A stretch of DNA of 36,607 bases from Myxococcota bacterium (GCA_025054695.1 JANWZI010000035.1:1-36607); one strand, 5' to 3'. Positions 8,844 through 17,245 are shown, numbered from the stretch's first letter. The notes: generated by a model from the sequence alone, not told the origin. Program-made: numbers and translations.

Positions 8844-9647
8844 TCAGCTCCCCTGCACGTCGAATCCGTACGTGAGCACGGCCTGCGGGTGCAGTCCATC
8901 CGTGACGAGTTGCAACTGCCCGCGGATCCCCAGGCGATGTCCCTGACCCAGACCGAGCACCACGTCGACGTATCCGGCTCCGTAATCCGCGCCCATCAGC
9001 AGACGGACACCGCCCCCGATTGCAATCCGTCCCGGCTCCGTCCAGCGGAGCTCGGCCCACGCCAGACCCCGGTGAATCGCAGCCTCGTCGGCGACACCGG
9101 CGCGCAGCGAAAGCCCGTCCTCGGGGCCCAGGCGCAACGTGGCCGCGAAAAAACCTCCCACGTACACCTCGTCGAGATCATTGAGCACCCATCCCGAAAG
9201 TCCGAGACGGAATCCAAAATATCTCCAGTCCCATCCGGACTGCGCCGTCAGCCCCATCGACGGCATGGTCGCCGGCTGCGAGTCGGGAACGGTTTCACCG
9301 TCCGCGTCGACGTGTCGATCGTCGACGACCGACCCCCCGGCTGCCAGGCGCAACGGCACGCCGTGCTCGCCGATGCGATGCCGCACCTCGACGCCGAGAC
9401 CACCGAAACGCACCCGATGTCGCTGATTGCAAAGCACATACGTCGTCTGCCCCCCGTGCAGCGAAAGGTCCACCTCGGCCGGTCGTGACGTCGCCCCCGT
9501 GGATGTCCCTGGCGAACCACGCTCCGTGGGCGGCTGGGCACCTCCGAGTACGGGCAAGGCAACCGCGATCACGGCGGCCACCCCTCCCCAGCGTCGCCGA
9601 ATGCGGAGCGTGGAACTCCGAGCGAATCGATTCGAACGTCCCCTCAT
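8844..9647 (-). CDS. Exported beta-rich protein, possible outer-membrane barrel
   Basis: 267 residues. The ATG at 9647 is chosen because AAGGAG lies eight bases upstream; the frame is open further but without such a site. The N-terminus is a long signal peptide (many Arg up to about residue 20, then 'GGVAAVIAVALPVLGGA'). The mature part alternates hydrophobic and polar residues, with many Gly and aromatic strand ends ('WDWRYFGFRLGLSGW', 'VYVGGFFAATLRLG', 'GYVDVVLGLGQGHRLG'), which fits an outer-membrane beta-barrel. The C-terminus 'AVLTYGFDVQGS' does not end in the classic aromatic residue. No named family was recognised. It lies 188 bp downstream of leuS, in a gap without the hexamer element. 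Confidence 0.6.
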   Translation of the reverse strand: MRGRSNRFARSSTLRIRRRWGGVAAVIAVALPVLGGAQPPTERGSPGTSTGATSRPAEVDLSLHGGQTTYVLCNQRHRVRFGGLGVEVRHRIGEHGVPLRLAAGGSVVDDRHVDADGETVPDSQPATMPSMGLTAQSGWDWRYFGFRLGLSGWVLNDLDEVYVGGFFAATLRLGPEDGLSLRAGVADEAAIHRGLAWAELRWTEPGRIAIGGGVRLLMGADYGAGYVDVVLGLGQGHRLGIRGQLQLVTDGLHPQAVLTYGFDVQGS

Positions 9648-9653
9648 GCCGAG

Positions 9654-9661
9654 GTCTCCTT
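9654..9661 (-). promoter_or_regulatory. Ribosome binding site of the beta-rich exported protein gene
   Basis: On the minus strand AAGGAG sits about eight bases before the ATG at 9647. It is one of the few near-consensus Shine-Dalgarno sites in this window and decides the start over longer frames. The rest of the gap 9662-9835 shows no clear hairpin, promoter or repeat. Confidence 0.65.
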
Positions 9662-9835
9662 GCACGCGCCGTGCCGCAATCCTGCCCACTCATGGAAACG
9701 ACGCCCTACCCGACTCGACCGCACATGCCGAACGAAATTCCGGACGGGGTATGCCGCCGCGTCCCCGACCCGGTGGCACACCCCCTTTCCTGCGTTGCGT
9801 TCCCGCCACAGTGCGCCGTGCCGTGGCCGGTCGCC

Positions 9836-12706
9836 TCAGCGGTCCTCGTCCAGTTCCGGCGCACCGGAGGCGGGAACCACGTTGACGAGCTTTCCGGGAA
9901 CGACGACAACCCGCGCGACCGGCCGACCTCCGAGGGCCTCCCGTACCCGCGGCTCCTCGAGCGCGAGCTGTTCCAGCCGTTGCCTCGACGTGTCCACCGC
10001 GACGCGAAGTCGCGCGCGGACACGACCGCCGACCTGGACGGGAATCTCCACGTCCGCCTCGCGCAGAAGCGCCGGGTCGTGGGTGGGCCACGTCGCGAAC
10101 GCAATCGAGCGCTCGTGCCCGAGCCGTTCCCAGACCTCCTCGCAGACGTGCGGTGCGAACGGCGCCAGGATCCGCGCGAACCGGTCGAGTTGGTCCCGAC
10201 TCATGCCTCCCGCATCCGTCGCGACGTGGACGAGCTCGATCATGGCCGCGATGGCCGTGTGGAACGAGAGCTTCTCGATGTCCGCCTCGACTTTCGCAAT
10301 CGTGCGATGCAGGGCGCGCTCGACCCGCTCGTTCGCCTCCGAGGCCAGACGCAACGCCCCCGTGCACTCGTCGACGGCGAGTCGCCAGAATCGCCCGAGA
10401 AAACGCGCCATGCCCGCCATGTCGCGCGTGTTCCAGGGTTTGCTGGCCTCCAGCGGACCCATGTACATCTCGTACAGACGGAAGCAGTCGGCGCCCCACG
10501 CGGCGATCACCTCGTCCGGATTGACGACGTTTTTGAGCGACTTGCTCATCTTCGCGACGATGCGCCGCACCGGCTGACCGGTCGCCCGCTCGACGAACCG
10601 GTCCTCGGCGACCTCGTCCACCTCGTCGCTCGCGACGAGCGAGCCGTCGGTGCGTTCGTACGCGTAGCTCGTGATCAATCCCTGATGGAACAGGCGTGCG
10701 AAGGGCTCCTCCGCCCGTAGCAGGCCCAGGTCTTTGAGCACCTTGTTCCAGAAGCGCGCGTAGAGCAGGTGCCCCACCGCGTGCTCGCTGCCCCCGACGT
10801 ACAGGTCGACGCCGCGCTCGCCGAGCCAGTAGGCTTCGGCCGCCTCCCCGACGAAGCGCGTCGCATTGCGCGGATCGCAGAAGCGGATCCAATACCACGA
10901 CGAGCCCGCCGAACCGGGCATCGTGTTCGTCTCGCGCCAGACAGGCGTTTCCGGCGGCAAGCCGTCGACGCCCGCCTCGCCCGCCGTCGTCTGAACCCAA
11001 TCGCGCGCGCGCGCGAGCAGCGGACGCGGCTCGTCCGACGGCTCCGGTGCAAAGTCCACGAGCGGCGGCAACCGGACCGGCAGCGCGCGTTCCGAGACGG
11101 GGTGGTGCCGCCCCTGTGCATCCCAGACGATCGGGAAGGGCTCTCCCCAGTACCGTTGCCGCGAAAACGCCCAGTCCCGGAGCCGGTACGTGACGCGCCC
11201 GCGACCCAGTCCCTCGCGCTCGAGCCAGCCGACGACGGCGCGTCGCGCCTCGTTCGTCGCCAGACCGTCGATGGACAATCCCGGGCCGCGACTGTTGACG
11301 CAAATTCCCTCGCCGGCGTAGCAGCCCTGGACCTCGTCCTCGCGCGCGCCGACGGGCACGACCACACGCACGATGCGCAATCCGTGCTCGCGCGCAAACT
11401 GGTAGTCGCGCTCGTCGCCGGAAGGGACCGCCATGATGGCGCCATGGCCGTAGCTCGCCAGAACATAGTCGGCGGTCCATACGGGGATGCGCTCCCCCGT
11501 CGCCGGATTGCGCGCCAGGACCCCCAGCGGCACGCCCGTCTTGGCCCGGCTCGCCTGACGTTCGACGTCGCCGCGGTCACGCGCGGCTTGCACGTACGCG
11601 CGTACGCGCTCCACGTCCGTCTCGCTGCCCGGATCCCGCAGCACCGCGTCCACCAACGGATGCTCCGGCGCGACGACCATGAACGTCGCGCCGAAGAGCG
11701 TGTCCGGACGCGTCGTGAAGACCCGAAGCCGATGCCAGCCCGCCGGCGCCTCGACCAGAGGGAAGTCGATGTCGGCCCCCTCGCTGCGGCCGATCCAGTC
11801 GATCTGCCGCTGTCGAGTCGACTCGGGCCAATCCACGAGCGACAGCCCCTCGAGCAACCGCTCCGCATACGCCGTGATCCGGAAGTGCCACTGACGCAGC
11901 GGACGCCGATGGACTGGATGGCCGCCGCGCTCCGAGTGGCCGTCGATGACCTCGTCGTTGGCGAGCACGGTGCCCAGGGCCGGGCACCAGTTCACGGTCT
12001 GCTCGGCCACGTAGGCGAGTCTCCAGGAGTCGACGATCCGCCGACGGCTCGCCTCGTCGAGCGTGGACCAGGGACCATGGCGCACGGCCTTGTCGGCATC
12101 CGAGTACTCCGCGGCGTCCGGATTGATGGCCACGGGCCGTTCGCCGCGCTCGAACTCCGCGACGAGCTCCGCGATGCGCCGGGCGCGTCGACGGACGGGA
12201 TCGAACCACGCGTCGTAAATCTGGAGGAAGATCCACTGCGTCCAGCGGTAGTAGTCGGGATCGATCGTGGCGATCTCGCGGTCCCAGTCGTACGAGAAAC
12301 CAAAGCGCTGGAGCTGACGACGAAACGTGTCGATCGATTGGCGCGTCGTCTGCGCGGGATGGACACCGGTCGCGATGGCGTATTGCTCAGCCGGCAGTCC
12401 GAAGGCGTCCCAGCCCATCGGGTGCAGGACCTGGAAGCCCTTCATTCGCTTGTAGCGCGCCAGGATGTCCGTTGCCGTGTAGCCCTCGGGATGGCCGACG
12501 TGCAGTCCCGCCCCCGAGGGGTATGGAAACATGTCGAGAACGTAGTAGCGCGGACGATTCGGATCGAAGTCGGGTTCCCCCGGCTGCGGCGTGCGGAACG
12601 TGCGCTCGGCAGCCCAGCGGGCCTGCCACTTGCGTTCAATCGCCTCGGCGAGCGCCGGACCGTATCGATACGGGGGATCTGCACGCGAAGAGGACGGATC
12701 GGACAT
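9836..12706 (-). CDS. leuS: Leucyl-tRNA synthetase with an internal insertion
   Basis: 956 residues; charges tRNA-Leu with leucine in the cytoplasm. The class I signatures are clear: HVGH at residues 69-72 and KMSKS at about 719-723. The CP1 editing domain contains 'TTRPDTLFG', and a 'WIGRSEGADIDF' segment is present. At 956 residues it is about 95 longer than the common bacterial form. Part of the excess is an insertion of about 60 residues (about 170-236) between 'WTQWIFLQIY' and 'TVNWCPALGTVLAN'. In the following segment, where many bacterial enzymes have zinc-type cysteines, this one has 'IDGHSERGGHPVHRRP' without cysteines. The start is the ATG at 12706, in phase with the family N-terminus, although no Shine-Dalgarno site is visible. 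Confidence 0.96.
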   Translation of the reverse strand: MSDPSSSRADPPYRYGPALAEAIERKWQARWAAERTFRTPQPGEPDFDPNRPRYYVLDMFPYPSGAGLHVGHPEGYTATDILARYKRMKGFQVLHPMGWDAFGLPAEQYAIATGVHPAQTTRQSIDTFRRQLQRFGFSYDWDREIATIDPDYYRWTQWIFLQIYDAWFDPVRRRARRIAELVAEFERGERPVAINPDAAEYSDADKAVRHGPWSTLDEASRRRIVDSWRLAYVAEQTVNWCPALGTVLANDEVIDGHSERGGHPVHRRPLRQWHFRITAYAERLLEGLSLVDWPESTRQRQIDWIGRSEGADIDFPLVEAPAGWHRLRVFTTRPDTLFGATFMVVAPEHPLVDAVLRDPGSETDVERVRAYVQAARDRGDVERQASRAKTGVPLGVLARNPATGERIPVWTADYVLASYGHGAIMAVPSGDERDYQFAREHGLRIVRVVVPVGAREDEVQGCYAGEGICVNSRGPGLSIDGLATNEARRAVVGWLEREGLGRGRVTYRLRDWAFSRQRYWGEPFPIVWDAQGRHHPVSERALPVRLPPLVDFAPEPSDEPRPLLARARDWVQTTAGEAGVDGLPPETPVWRETNTMPGSAGSSWYWIRFCDPRNATRFVGEAAEAYWLGERGVDLYVGGSEHAVGHLLYARFWNKVLKDLGLLRAEEPFARLFHQGLITSYAYERTDGSLVASDEVDEVAEDRFVERATGQPVRRIVAKMSKSLKNVVNPDEVIAAWGADCFRLYEMYMGPLEASKPWNTRDMAGMARFLGRFWRLAVDECTGALRLASEANERVERALHRTIAKVEADIEKLSFHTAIAAMIELVHVATDAGGMSRDQLDRFARILAPFAPHVCEEVWERLGHERSIAFATWPTHDPALLREADVEIPVQVGGRVRARLRVAVDTSRQRLEQLALEEPRVREALGGRPVARVVVVPGKLVNVVPASGAPELDEDR

Positions 12707-12772
12707 CGGCGCGCCATGATACGGCGCGCTCGACGGCGCAGCCAAACCCGCGTCCACCCACCTCGAAGCCTG

Positions 12773-12996
12773 CGAGTCCGCTTCCGGCGTCCGCGCCCGA
12801 GACCGAGGCCGAGTCCAAGTCCCAGACCGAATCCGAGACCAGCGGCGGAGGTCGCGTTGGTTGACGTTGCCGAGTGGTGTCGCGAGACCGAGTCGGTGCC
12901 CGAGTCCGAGTCCGAACCCGAGTCGGAGTCCGAGACCGACACCGAACCCGAGGCCGAGACAGAGACCGAGACCGAAGCGCGATCGAGCAACCCGAT
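12773..12996 (+). repeat. Intergenic CGAGNC element 4, complete head-tract-tail
   Basis: The gap between queG and leuS holds a first tract (12773-12839), then the best single copy of the element: head GCGTTGGTTGACGTTGCC ... GTGTCGCGAG (12855-12886), a long tract of about 15 hexamers (12885-12974), and tail GAAGCGCGATCGAGCAACCC (12973-12992). The head's GTTGGTTGA and the reverse complement of the tail (GGGTTGCTCGATCGCG) are imperfect inverted repeats. The tail abuts the queG stop codon. The GAG strand is +, opposite to both flanking genes. Confidence 0.88.
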
Positions 12997-13004
12997 CGCG
13001 GCGA

Positions 13005-14048
13005 TCATTCCCCCCGGTTCGCGAGGCGTTCCGCCGCCCAGGCAGCCGCTTCTCGCACGACGGGGCTCGCATGGCCCGCAGCGGCCGCGCGCAGCACCGG
13101 AAGGTGACGCCGTCCGCCCGCGTTGCCCAGCACGATCGCCGCGTTGCGCGCGAGGGACTCGGGGCCCGCCCGTGCGAGCGGTGAGCCGCGCGTCCACGTC
13201 GCGATCCGCGCGTCGCTCGCGCGCAACAGCCCTTCGGCGTCGATGAGCCCCAGGTCCGGCCCACCGGCGAATGCGGTGTTGTCGGCGCCGTCCGCGCCTC
13301 GCGCGCGATTGAATGGACAAACGTCCTGGCACGCGTCGCAGCCGAAGAGCCAGTCGCCAACACCGGGACGAAGCGCCGGGTCGATGGACCCGCGATGCTC
13401 GATGGTGAGGTAGGATACACATCGACGCGCGTCGATCGTCCCTGACGCGATCAACGCGCCGGTCGGACACGCGTCGAGGCACGCCGTGCAGCTTCCGCAC
13501 CGCGAGGGCATCGGCTCGTCCGGGGGCAGCTCCGCGCTCGTGACGACGACCCCGAGCAGGACGTGGCTGCCGAGCCCGGGCACGATGAGGCACGCGTTCT
13601 TGCCGAGGAAGCCGACGCCGGCCCGCGCGGCCCAGGCCCGCTCCAGGATCGGCAGCCGATCGGTCCCCCCTCGTGCTTCGTGACCCGCGTCGCGAAGCGC
13701 CGCGACCAGGCGGCGCAACCGCTTGCCGAGCACGTTGTGGTAGTCGCGTCCGAGGGCGTAGCGCGCGATGCGTCCCGGCCCGTGGCGTGCGGACCCGTTC
13801 GCCGGCGGACAGGGCAGTACCACCACGACGACCGAGCGCGCCGACGGCAACATCCCCGGATGTCGGGGATCGATTCGGACCTCGGCCGTCTCCGCGAGCC
13901 ATCGCATCGTGCCGTGTCGCCCCTGCTCGACGTATGCGCGCAGCCACCGCGCCTCGCGCTCGAGCGCTTCGGCGCGGGCAAAGCCGATCCGCACGAATCC
14001 CAGCTCGCGCGCGAGCCGTCGGAGTCGATCGGGCAACGCGCCGCTCAC
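13005..14048 (-). CDS. queG: Epoxyqueuosine reductase
   Basis: 347 residues from a GTG at 14048, chosen because 'GALPDRLRRLARELGFVRIGFARAE' matches the family N-terminus. The frame is open to 14153 but that part is Arg/Pro-rich and unlike the family. QueG is a cobalamin and iron-sulfur enzyme that performs the last step of queuosine tRNA modification (epoxyqueuosine to queuosine). Two ferredoxin-like [4Fe-4S] motifs are visible, 'CGSCTACLDACPTG' and 'CDACQDVCPFNR', plus 'YALGRDYHNVLGKRL' and 'FLGKNACLI'. The C-terminal 70 or so residues, with 'ESLARNAAIVLGNAG', are HEAT-like repeats found in longer members. No other queuosine gene is in the window. It is preceded and followed by hexamer elements. 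Confidence 0.93.
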   Translation of the reverse strand: MSGALPDRLRRLARELGFVRIGFARAEALEREARWLRAYVEQGRHGTMRWLAETAEVRIDPRHPGMLPSARSVVVVVLPCPPANGSARHGPGRIARYALGRDYHNVLGKRLRRLVAALRDAGHEARGGTDRLPILERAWAARAGVGFLGKNACLIVPGLGSHVLLGVVVTSAELPPDEPMPSRCGSCTACLDACPTGALIASGTIDARRCVSYLTIEHRGSIDPALRPGVGDWLFGCDACQDVCPFNRARGADGADNTAFAGGPDLGLIDAEGLLRASDARIATWTRGSPLARAGPESLARNAAIVLGNAGGRRHLPVLRAAAAGHASPVVREAAAWAAERLANRGE

Positions 14049-14164
14049 GCGCGCAGTCTGACCCACGGCGACGCGGGGCGCAGCACCGGGCCGCGGGCTC
14101 GGACGAAACGAAGCGGGCGAGCAACGGCGCACCGACGTCGACGGCCGCGCCATGGCTCACAGCG

Positions 14165-14275
14165 CGGGCCCGTTTGGTCGATCGCGACCTCGAGTCGTAC
14201 TCGCACTCGGAGTCGGACTCGGACTCGGACTCGGTCGCGGCTTTGGGGTCGCAACACCCCTCCGCCACGTCAAGC
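14165..14275 (-). repeat. Intergenic CGAGNC element 5, complete, opposite orientation to element 4
   Basis: Read on the minus strand: head CTTGACGTGGCGGAGG then GGTGTTGCGAC (about 14275-14246), tract (about 14240-14189), tail GGTCGCGATCGACCAAACG (about 14188-14170). This is the compact form of the element, about 110 bp. The inverted ends (TTGGTCGAT near 14173 and GTCAAGC near 14270 on the + strand) are imperfect. The GAG strand is minus, opposite to element 4 although both sit between co-oriented minus-strand genes. Confidence 0.88.
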
Positions 14276-14291
14276 GACGTGACCGTCGCCA

Positions 14292-15530
14292 TCAGGGCAT
14301 CACGACGCGGTGGATGACGACGGGACCCTCGTCGTGCGCGATCACGACCGTCTCGGCCGTCGTGTCGAACCGAACGGTCGTGGTCTCGCCCGAGTACATG
14401 AGCGGCACCCCCGTCGCGAGCGCATCGGCGGGCGCGACCACGCGCACGATCTGCCCGCTCACGTCCACACGACCGCGCACCTCGAGCAATCCGGCTTCGG
14501 CGAGGAGCTGCCACGTGCCCGCGTGGCGCGCGTCCCCGTCGAACACGACCAGCACGCTCCCGCGCCGGACGAACGCGTTGAGGGCGGTCGCCCACCCCCG
14601 CGCGAGCGCGCGCAGCGACGCGTCCGTGCCGTCACGCTGGGCATAGACCAGGAAGACGTCGGACTCGGCGAGCCGCGCCGGGACCTCGTCCGCCGCGGTG
14701 ACCGGCGTTCGCGTCCAGCTCCGCCCGAGCGTCATGGCCGTCTGATCGATGGCGCGATCGACACCCACGACCGCGGTGCGGTGCGCGTCGCCCTCGTAGA
14801 CGAGCACGCGCACCGGATTGCTCGACGCGAGGAAAACGGCATTGCCCGCGACGCGCCGCATGGCCGCACGCGCGTTGCGGTAGTCGTGCCCGATGAGCAC
14901 CACGTGGCCCGGAATGCCGCCGCTGCATGCCCCGTCGATACAGATTCCTGTGGCGCACCGCACGTCGCACCCCCCGCAGTGATCGGGGTCACGGGCCACG
15001 TCGACGCAGGACGCACCGCACGGGACGAGCGGGGCCTCGCAGCGCCGCTCGCACGCACCGGCACTGCACACTTCGCCCGGCGCGCACTCCATCCCGCAGC
15101 CGCCGCAGTGCCGCGAGTCGATGTCGATCCGGACGCAGGCCGCGCCGCACCGCATCTCGCCGAGGCCGCAGCCCGACGCGCCGTCCGGCATACCGCCGTC
15201 CCCGCCGTCCGGCTCGACGCGGCCATCGTGCGGCGCCGCGTCGAGCCCGCCCTCGCCGCTCGAATGGTCCGAAGGCGCATCCGTGGCCCCGCCGTCGCGG
15301 AGGACGTCGGGGCCGTCGCGATCGCCGAACGCGTCGATCGCGCCAGAGTCGGCCGATCCGTCCCCCGGCGCCGCATCCGCGGCGACGCAGGCGCCCTGCA
15401 CCGCGACGAACCCCCGCGCGCAGCGCGCGCCCACGACGGGATCGGCGCACGCACCGGTCGTCGTCCAGGCGAGCAACAGCAGGCCGGTGGCGAATCGGCT
15501 CGGCTCGTCGCGCCGTGCGCGCAGGCTCAT
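14292..15530 (-). CDS. Cys-rich lipoprotein with myxobacterial CGGC repeats
   Basis: 412 residues with an N-terminal signal sequence ending in a lipobox-like 'TTTGAC' (Cys at about 28). An acidic Asp/Gly/Ser/Ala-rich stretch follows (about 50-120), as is common behind lipidation sites in myxobacterial lipoproteins. Residues 120-205 hold repeated Cys modules ('HCGGCGMECAPGEVCS', 'HCGGCDVRCATGICI'). The C-terminal 200 residues look globular and alpha/beta ('HVVLIGHDYRNAR', 'VLVVFDGDARHAG', 'GSVLVVF'), possibly a divergent ThuA- or glutamine-amidotransferase-like fold; this is only an impression. The ATG at 15530 overlaps the stop of the OmpA gene (ATGA), so the two are probably co-expressed and act at the envelope. 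Confidence 0.72.
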   Translation of the reverse strand: MSLRARRDEPSRFATGLLLLAWTTTGACADPVVGARCARGFVAVQGACVAADAAPGDGSADSGAIDAFGDRDGPDVLRDGGATDAPSDHSSGEGGLDAAPHDGRVEPDGGDGGMPDGASGCGLGEMRCGAACVRIDIDSRHCGGCGMECAPGEVCSAGACERRCEAPLVPCGASCVDVARDPDHCGGCDVRCATGICIDGACSGGIPGHVVLIGHDYRNARAAMRRVAGNAVFLASSNPVRVLVYEGDAHRTAVVGVDRAIDQTAMTLGRSWTRTPVTAADEVPARLAESDVFLVYAQRDGTDASLRALARGWATALNAFVRRGSVLVVFDGDARHAGTWQLLAEAGLLEVRGRVDVSGQIVRVVAPADALATGVPLMYSGETTTVRFDTTAETVVIAHDEGPVVIHRVVMP

Positions 15531-16948
15531 CGTCGCCCCTCCGTCTCCTCGAGCGTGAAGGTCATGTCGCTCGTGCCGAGAGGTCCCGCTCCCTCGACGG
15601 GCTCACCCTCGCGCATCGGAGCGGGTCGCGGCGGCTCGCGATGCACGACCTGCCCCGTGGGCGACCTGCGCGCGATCACGACGAACTCGACGCGGCGGTT
15701 GCGCGCGTGGGCCTCCTCGCTGGACCCCAGATCCCGCAGCCGGCTAGCGCCGTATCCCTCGGCGACGAAGAGCTCGGGCGCGGCGCCCGCCTCGACGAGC
15801 GCACGCACGACGTTCTGCGCGCGACGCCGCGAAAGCTCGAGGTTGTATCGCGCATCGCCGCGCGCGTCGGCATGCCCCTCGATGCGCACGCGGAACCATT
15901 CGGGATGCTGCCGGATGAGGGTCACGATCGCCTCGATCACCGGGCGCGCCGAGCTCTTGACGCGCGCGCGCTCGAAGTCGAACAGCACGCGTTCCTCGAG
16001 CACGATGCGATCCTCGACGAGCGCGATGAGGCCCTCGTCCGGGCACCCGTCGCCGTCGTCGACGGCGTTGACCACCTCGGGCTCGTTCGGGCAGCGGTCG
16101 GCGGCGTCGGCGATGCCGTCGGCGTCGTTGTCGGGCTCCGGGCAACCGTCCTCGTCCTCGAAGCCGTCGCGATCCTCCGGTTCGGTGCCACATGCATCCC
16201 GGCCGTCGAGCACCCCGTCGGCGTCGTTGTCGGGCTCCGGACAGCCGTCCTCGTCCTCGAAGCCGTCGCGATCCTCGGGAGCCCGGACGCACCCGTCCGC
16301 CGGATCGACGATCCCGTCGTAGTCGGAATCGTCGGGCGGAGGCGGCGGTGGACGCGGTGGGGGCGGCCGTGCGTCGAAGAACACGACCTCCGCGCCCAGC
16401 GTCAGGAGTCGCGCATCCTCGTCGGAGAGCGGGTCCGCCGGCTGGATGACCTGCCCGTAGCGAAGCGCAGGACCGATCGCGACCGCCCCCACGGGAAAGC
16501 CCCAGCCCGCCGCGAGCTCGAGCCCCGCGCGCCACAGCGGCCCAGTGCGAACCGCACCGGCGCCCAGCTCGACCCAGGGGCCCACGCCGCGTCGCACGTC
16601 GTCGACGCGCGCGGCGGGACGTAGCCTGACCGTCGCGAGCGCCGAAACGTACGCGCGCGGCCCGGGATCCTCGAGGCCGTACTGGCGTGGCGGATCGCCG
16701 TCCTGCAACCAGCCCGCGACCAGCCGGAGCCCCGGTAGCACGTAGGGACCGACGGCGACCCGCACCCCCGCGGCCCCTGCGACCCCCACGCCCGCCGTCT
16801 GGCTCTGCGGCCTGGAAAGGGGCCAGTGAGGTCCGACGTCGAAGCTCGAGAGCCACTGCGCCGATGCGCGGCGCGCGTCGAGCAGGGCGCAGGCGAGCAC
16901 GACGACGAGCACGCTCGACGCTCGGACCCACACACGGCGCGCGGTCAT
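15527..16948 (-). CDS. OmpA-family outer-membrane protein with TSP3 repeats
   Basis: 473 residues from the ATG at 16948, which places the signal peptide ('SSVLVVVLACALLDARRASA') at the N-terminus; an alternative ATG at 17008 would add 20 residues. Residues about 30-195 form a beta-rich, barrel-like domain. A Pro-rich hinge leads to thrombospondin type 3 repeats ('DDSDYDGIVDPADGC', 'DRDGFEDEDGCPEPDNDADG' twice), whose spaced Asp residues bind calcium. The C-terminal OmpA domain (about 315-425) has 'VLFDFERARVKSSA', 'IEGHADARGDARYNLELSRRRA' and 'GYGASR', the peptidoglycan-binding signature. A short Pro/Glu-rich tail follows. It should link outer membrane and cell wall. The stop overlaps the lipoprotein start. 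Confidence 0.9.
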   Translation of the reverse strand: MTARRVWVRASSVLVVVLACALLDARRASAQWLSSFDVGPHWPLSRPQSQTAGVGVAGAAGVRVAVGPYVLPGLRLVAGWLQDGDPPRQYGLEDPGPRAYVSALATVRLRPAARVDDVRRGVGPWVELGAGAVRTGPLWRAGLELAAGWGFPVGAVAIGPALRYGQVIQPADPLSDEDARLLTLGAEVVFFDARPPPPRPPPPPPDDSDYDGIVDPADGCVRAPEDRDGFEDEDGCPEPDNDADGVLDGRDACGTEPEDRDGFEDEDGCPEPDNDADGIADAADRCPNEPEVVNAVDDGDGCPDEGLIALVEDRIVLEERVLFDFERARVKSSARPVIEAIVTLIRQHPEWFRVRIEGHADARGDARYNLELSRRRAQNVVRALVEAGAAPELFVAEGYGASRLRDLGSSEEAHARNRRVEFVVIARRSPTGQVVHREPPRPAPMREGEPVEGAGPLGTSDMTFTLEETEGRR

Positions 16949-17050
16949 GAAGCGCGCGTGCACGACGTGATCATTGTCCGACGGGCTCGCCGTCGAAGGC
17001 AAGATCATGCCCGTACGTCGGGTCCGCGGGATCGAGGGCGGCGCTGGCGT

Positions 17051-17245
17051 TCGAACCCGGACTCGGACGCCAACTCGGTCTCGGGCTCGGTCGCGGCCTT
17101 GAACTCGATCTCGGGCTCGGGCTCGGTCTCGGTCTCGGACTCGCAGCGCCGGCCAGTTTGGTTAATCGCGCCTTCTACTCGCTTTCGGACTCGGTCTCGG
17201 TCTCGGACACGGATCCCGGCTCGAGCTCGCCACGCCCCTTCGGAG
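17051..17245 (-). repeat. Composite intergenic CGAGNC element 6
   Basis: Read on the minus strand: a degenerate head (GAAGGGGCGTGGCGAGC, about 17242-17225), a tract (17214-17176), a tail (AAGGCGCGATTAACCAAAC, about 17174-17156), an overlapping second head end (GGCCGGCGCTGCGAG, about 17154-17140), then a long tract (17144-17051). As in element 2, tail and next head are fused, giving a tandem arrangement. The 322-bp gap 16949-17270 otherwise shows nothing identifiable. Confidence 0.83.

Noticed and set aside
12773..12996. CRISPR-like periodic repeats
   Set aside because: The period is six bases with no unique spacers and no cas genes nearby.
10769..13246. 825-codon open frame on the + strand opposite leuS
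   Set aside because: It is antisense to a clear leuS gene, rich in Arg/Pro/Ala as expected for a GC-rich shadow frame, and shows no domain.
14048..14292. Small coding gene starting MATVTSLDVAEGCC on the minus strand at 14292
   Set aside because: The frame has no stop before it runs through queG in a wrong frame, and its content is the repeat element itself.
17051..17144. G-quadruplex or Rho-site function for the CTCGGN tracts
   Set aside because: Runs of GG every six bases could form weak two-layer quadruplexes, and YC steps recur, but G and C are balanced and the tracts also lie in divergent gaps. Nothing in the sequence singles out either role.
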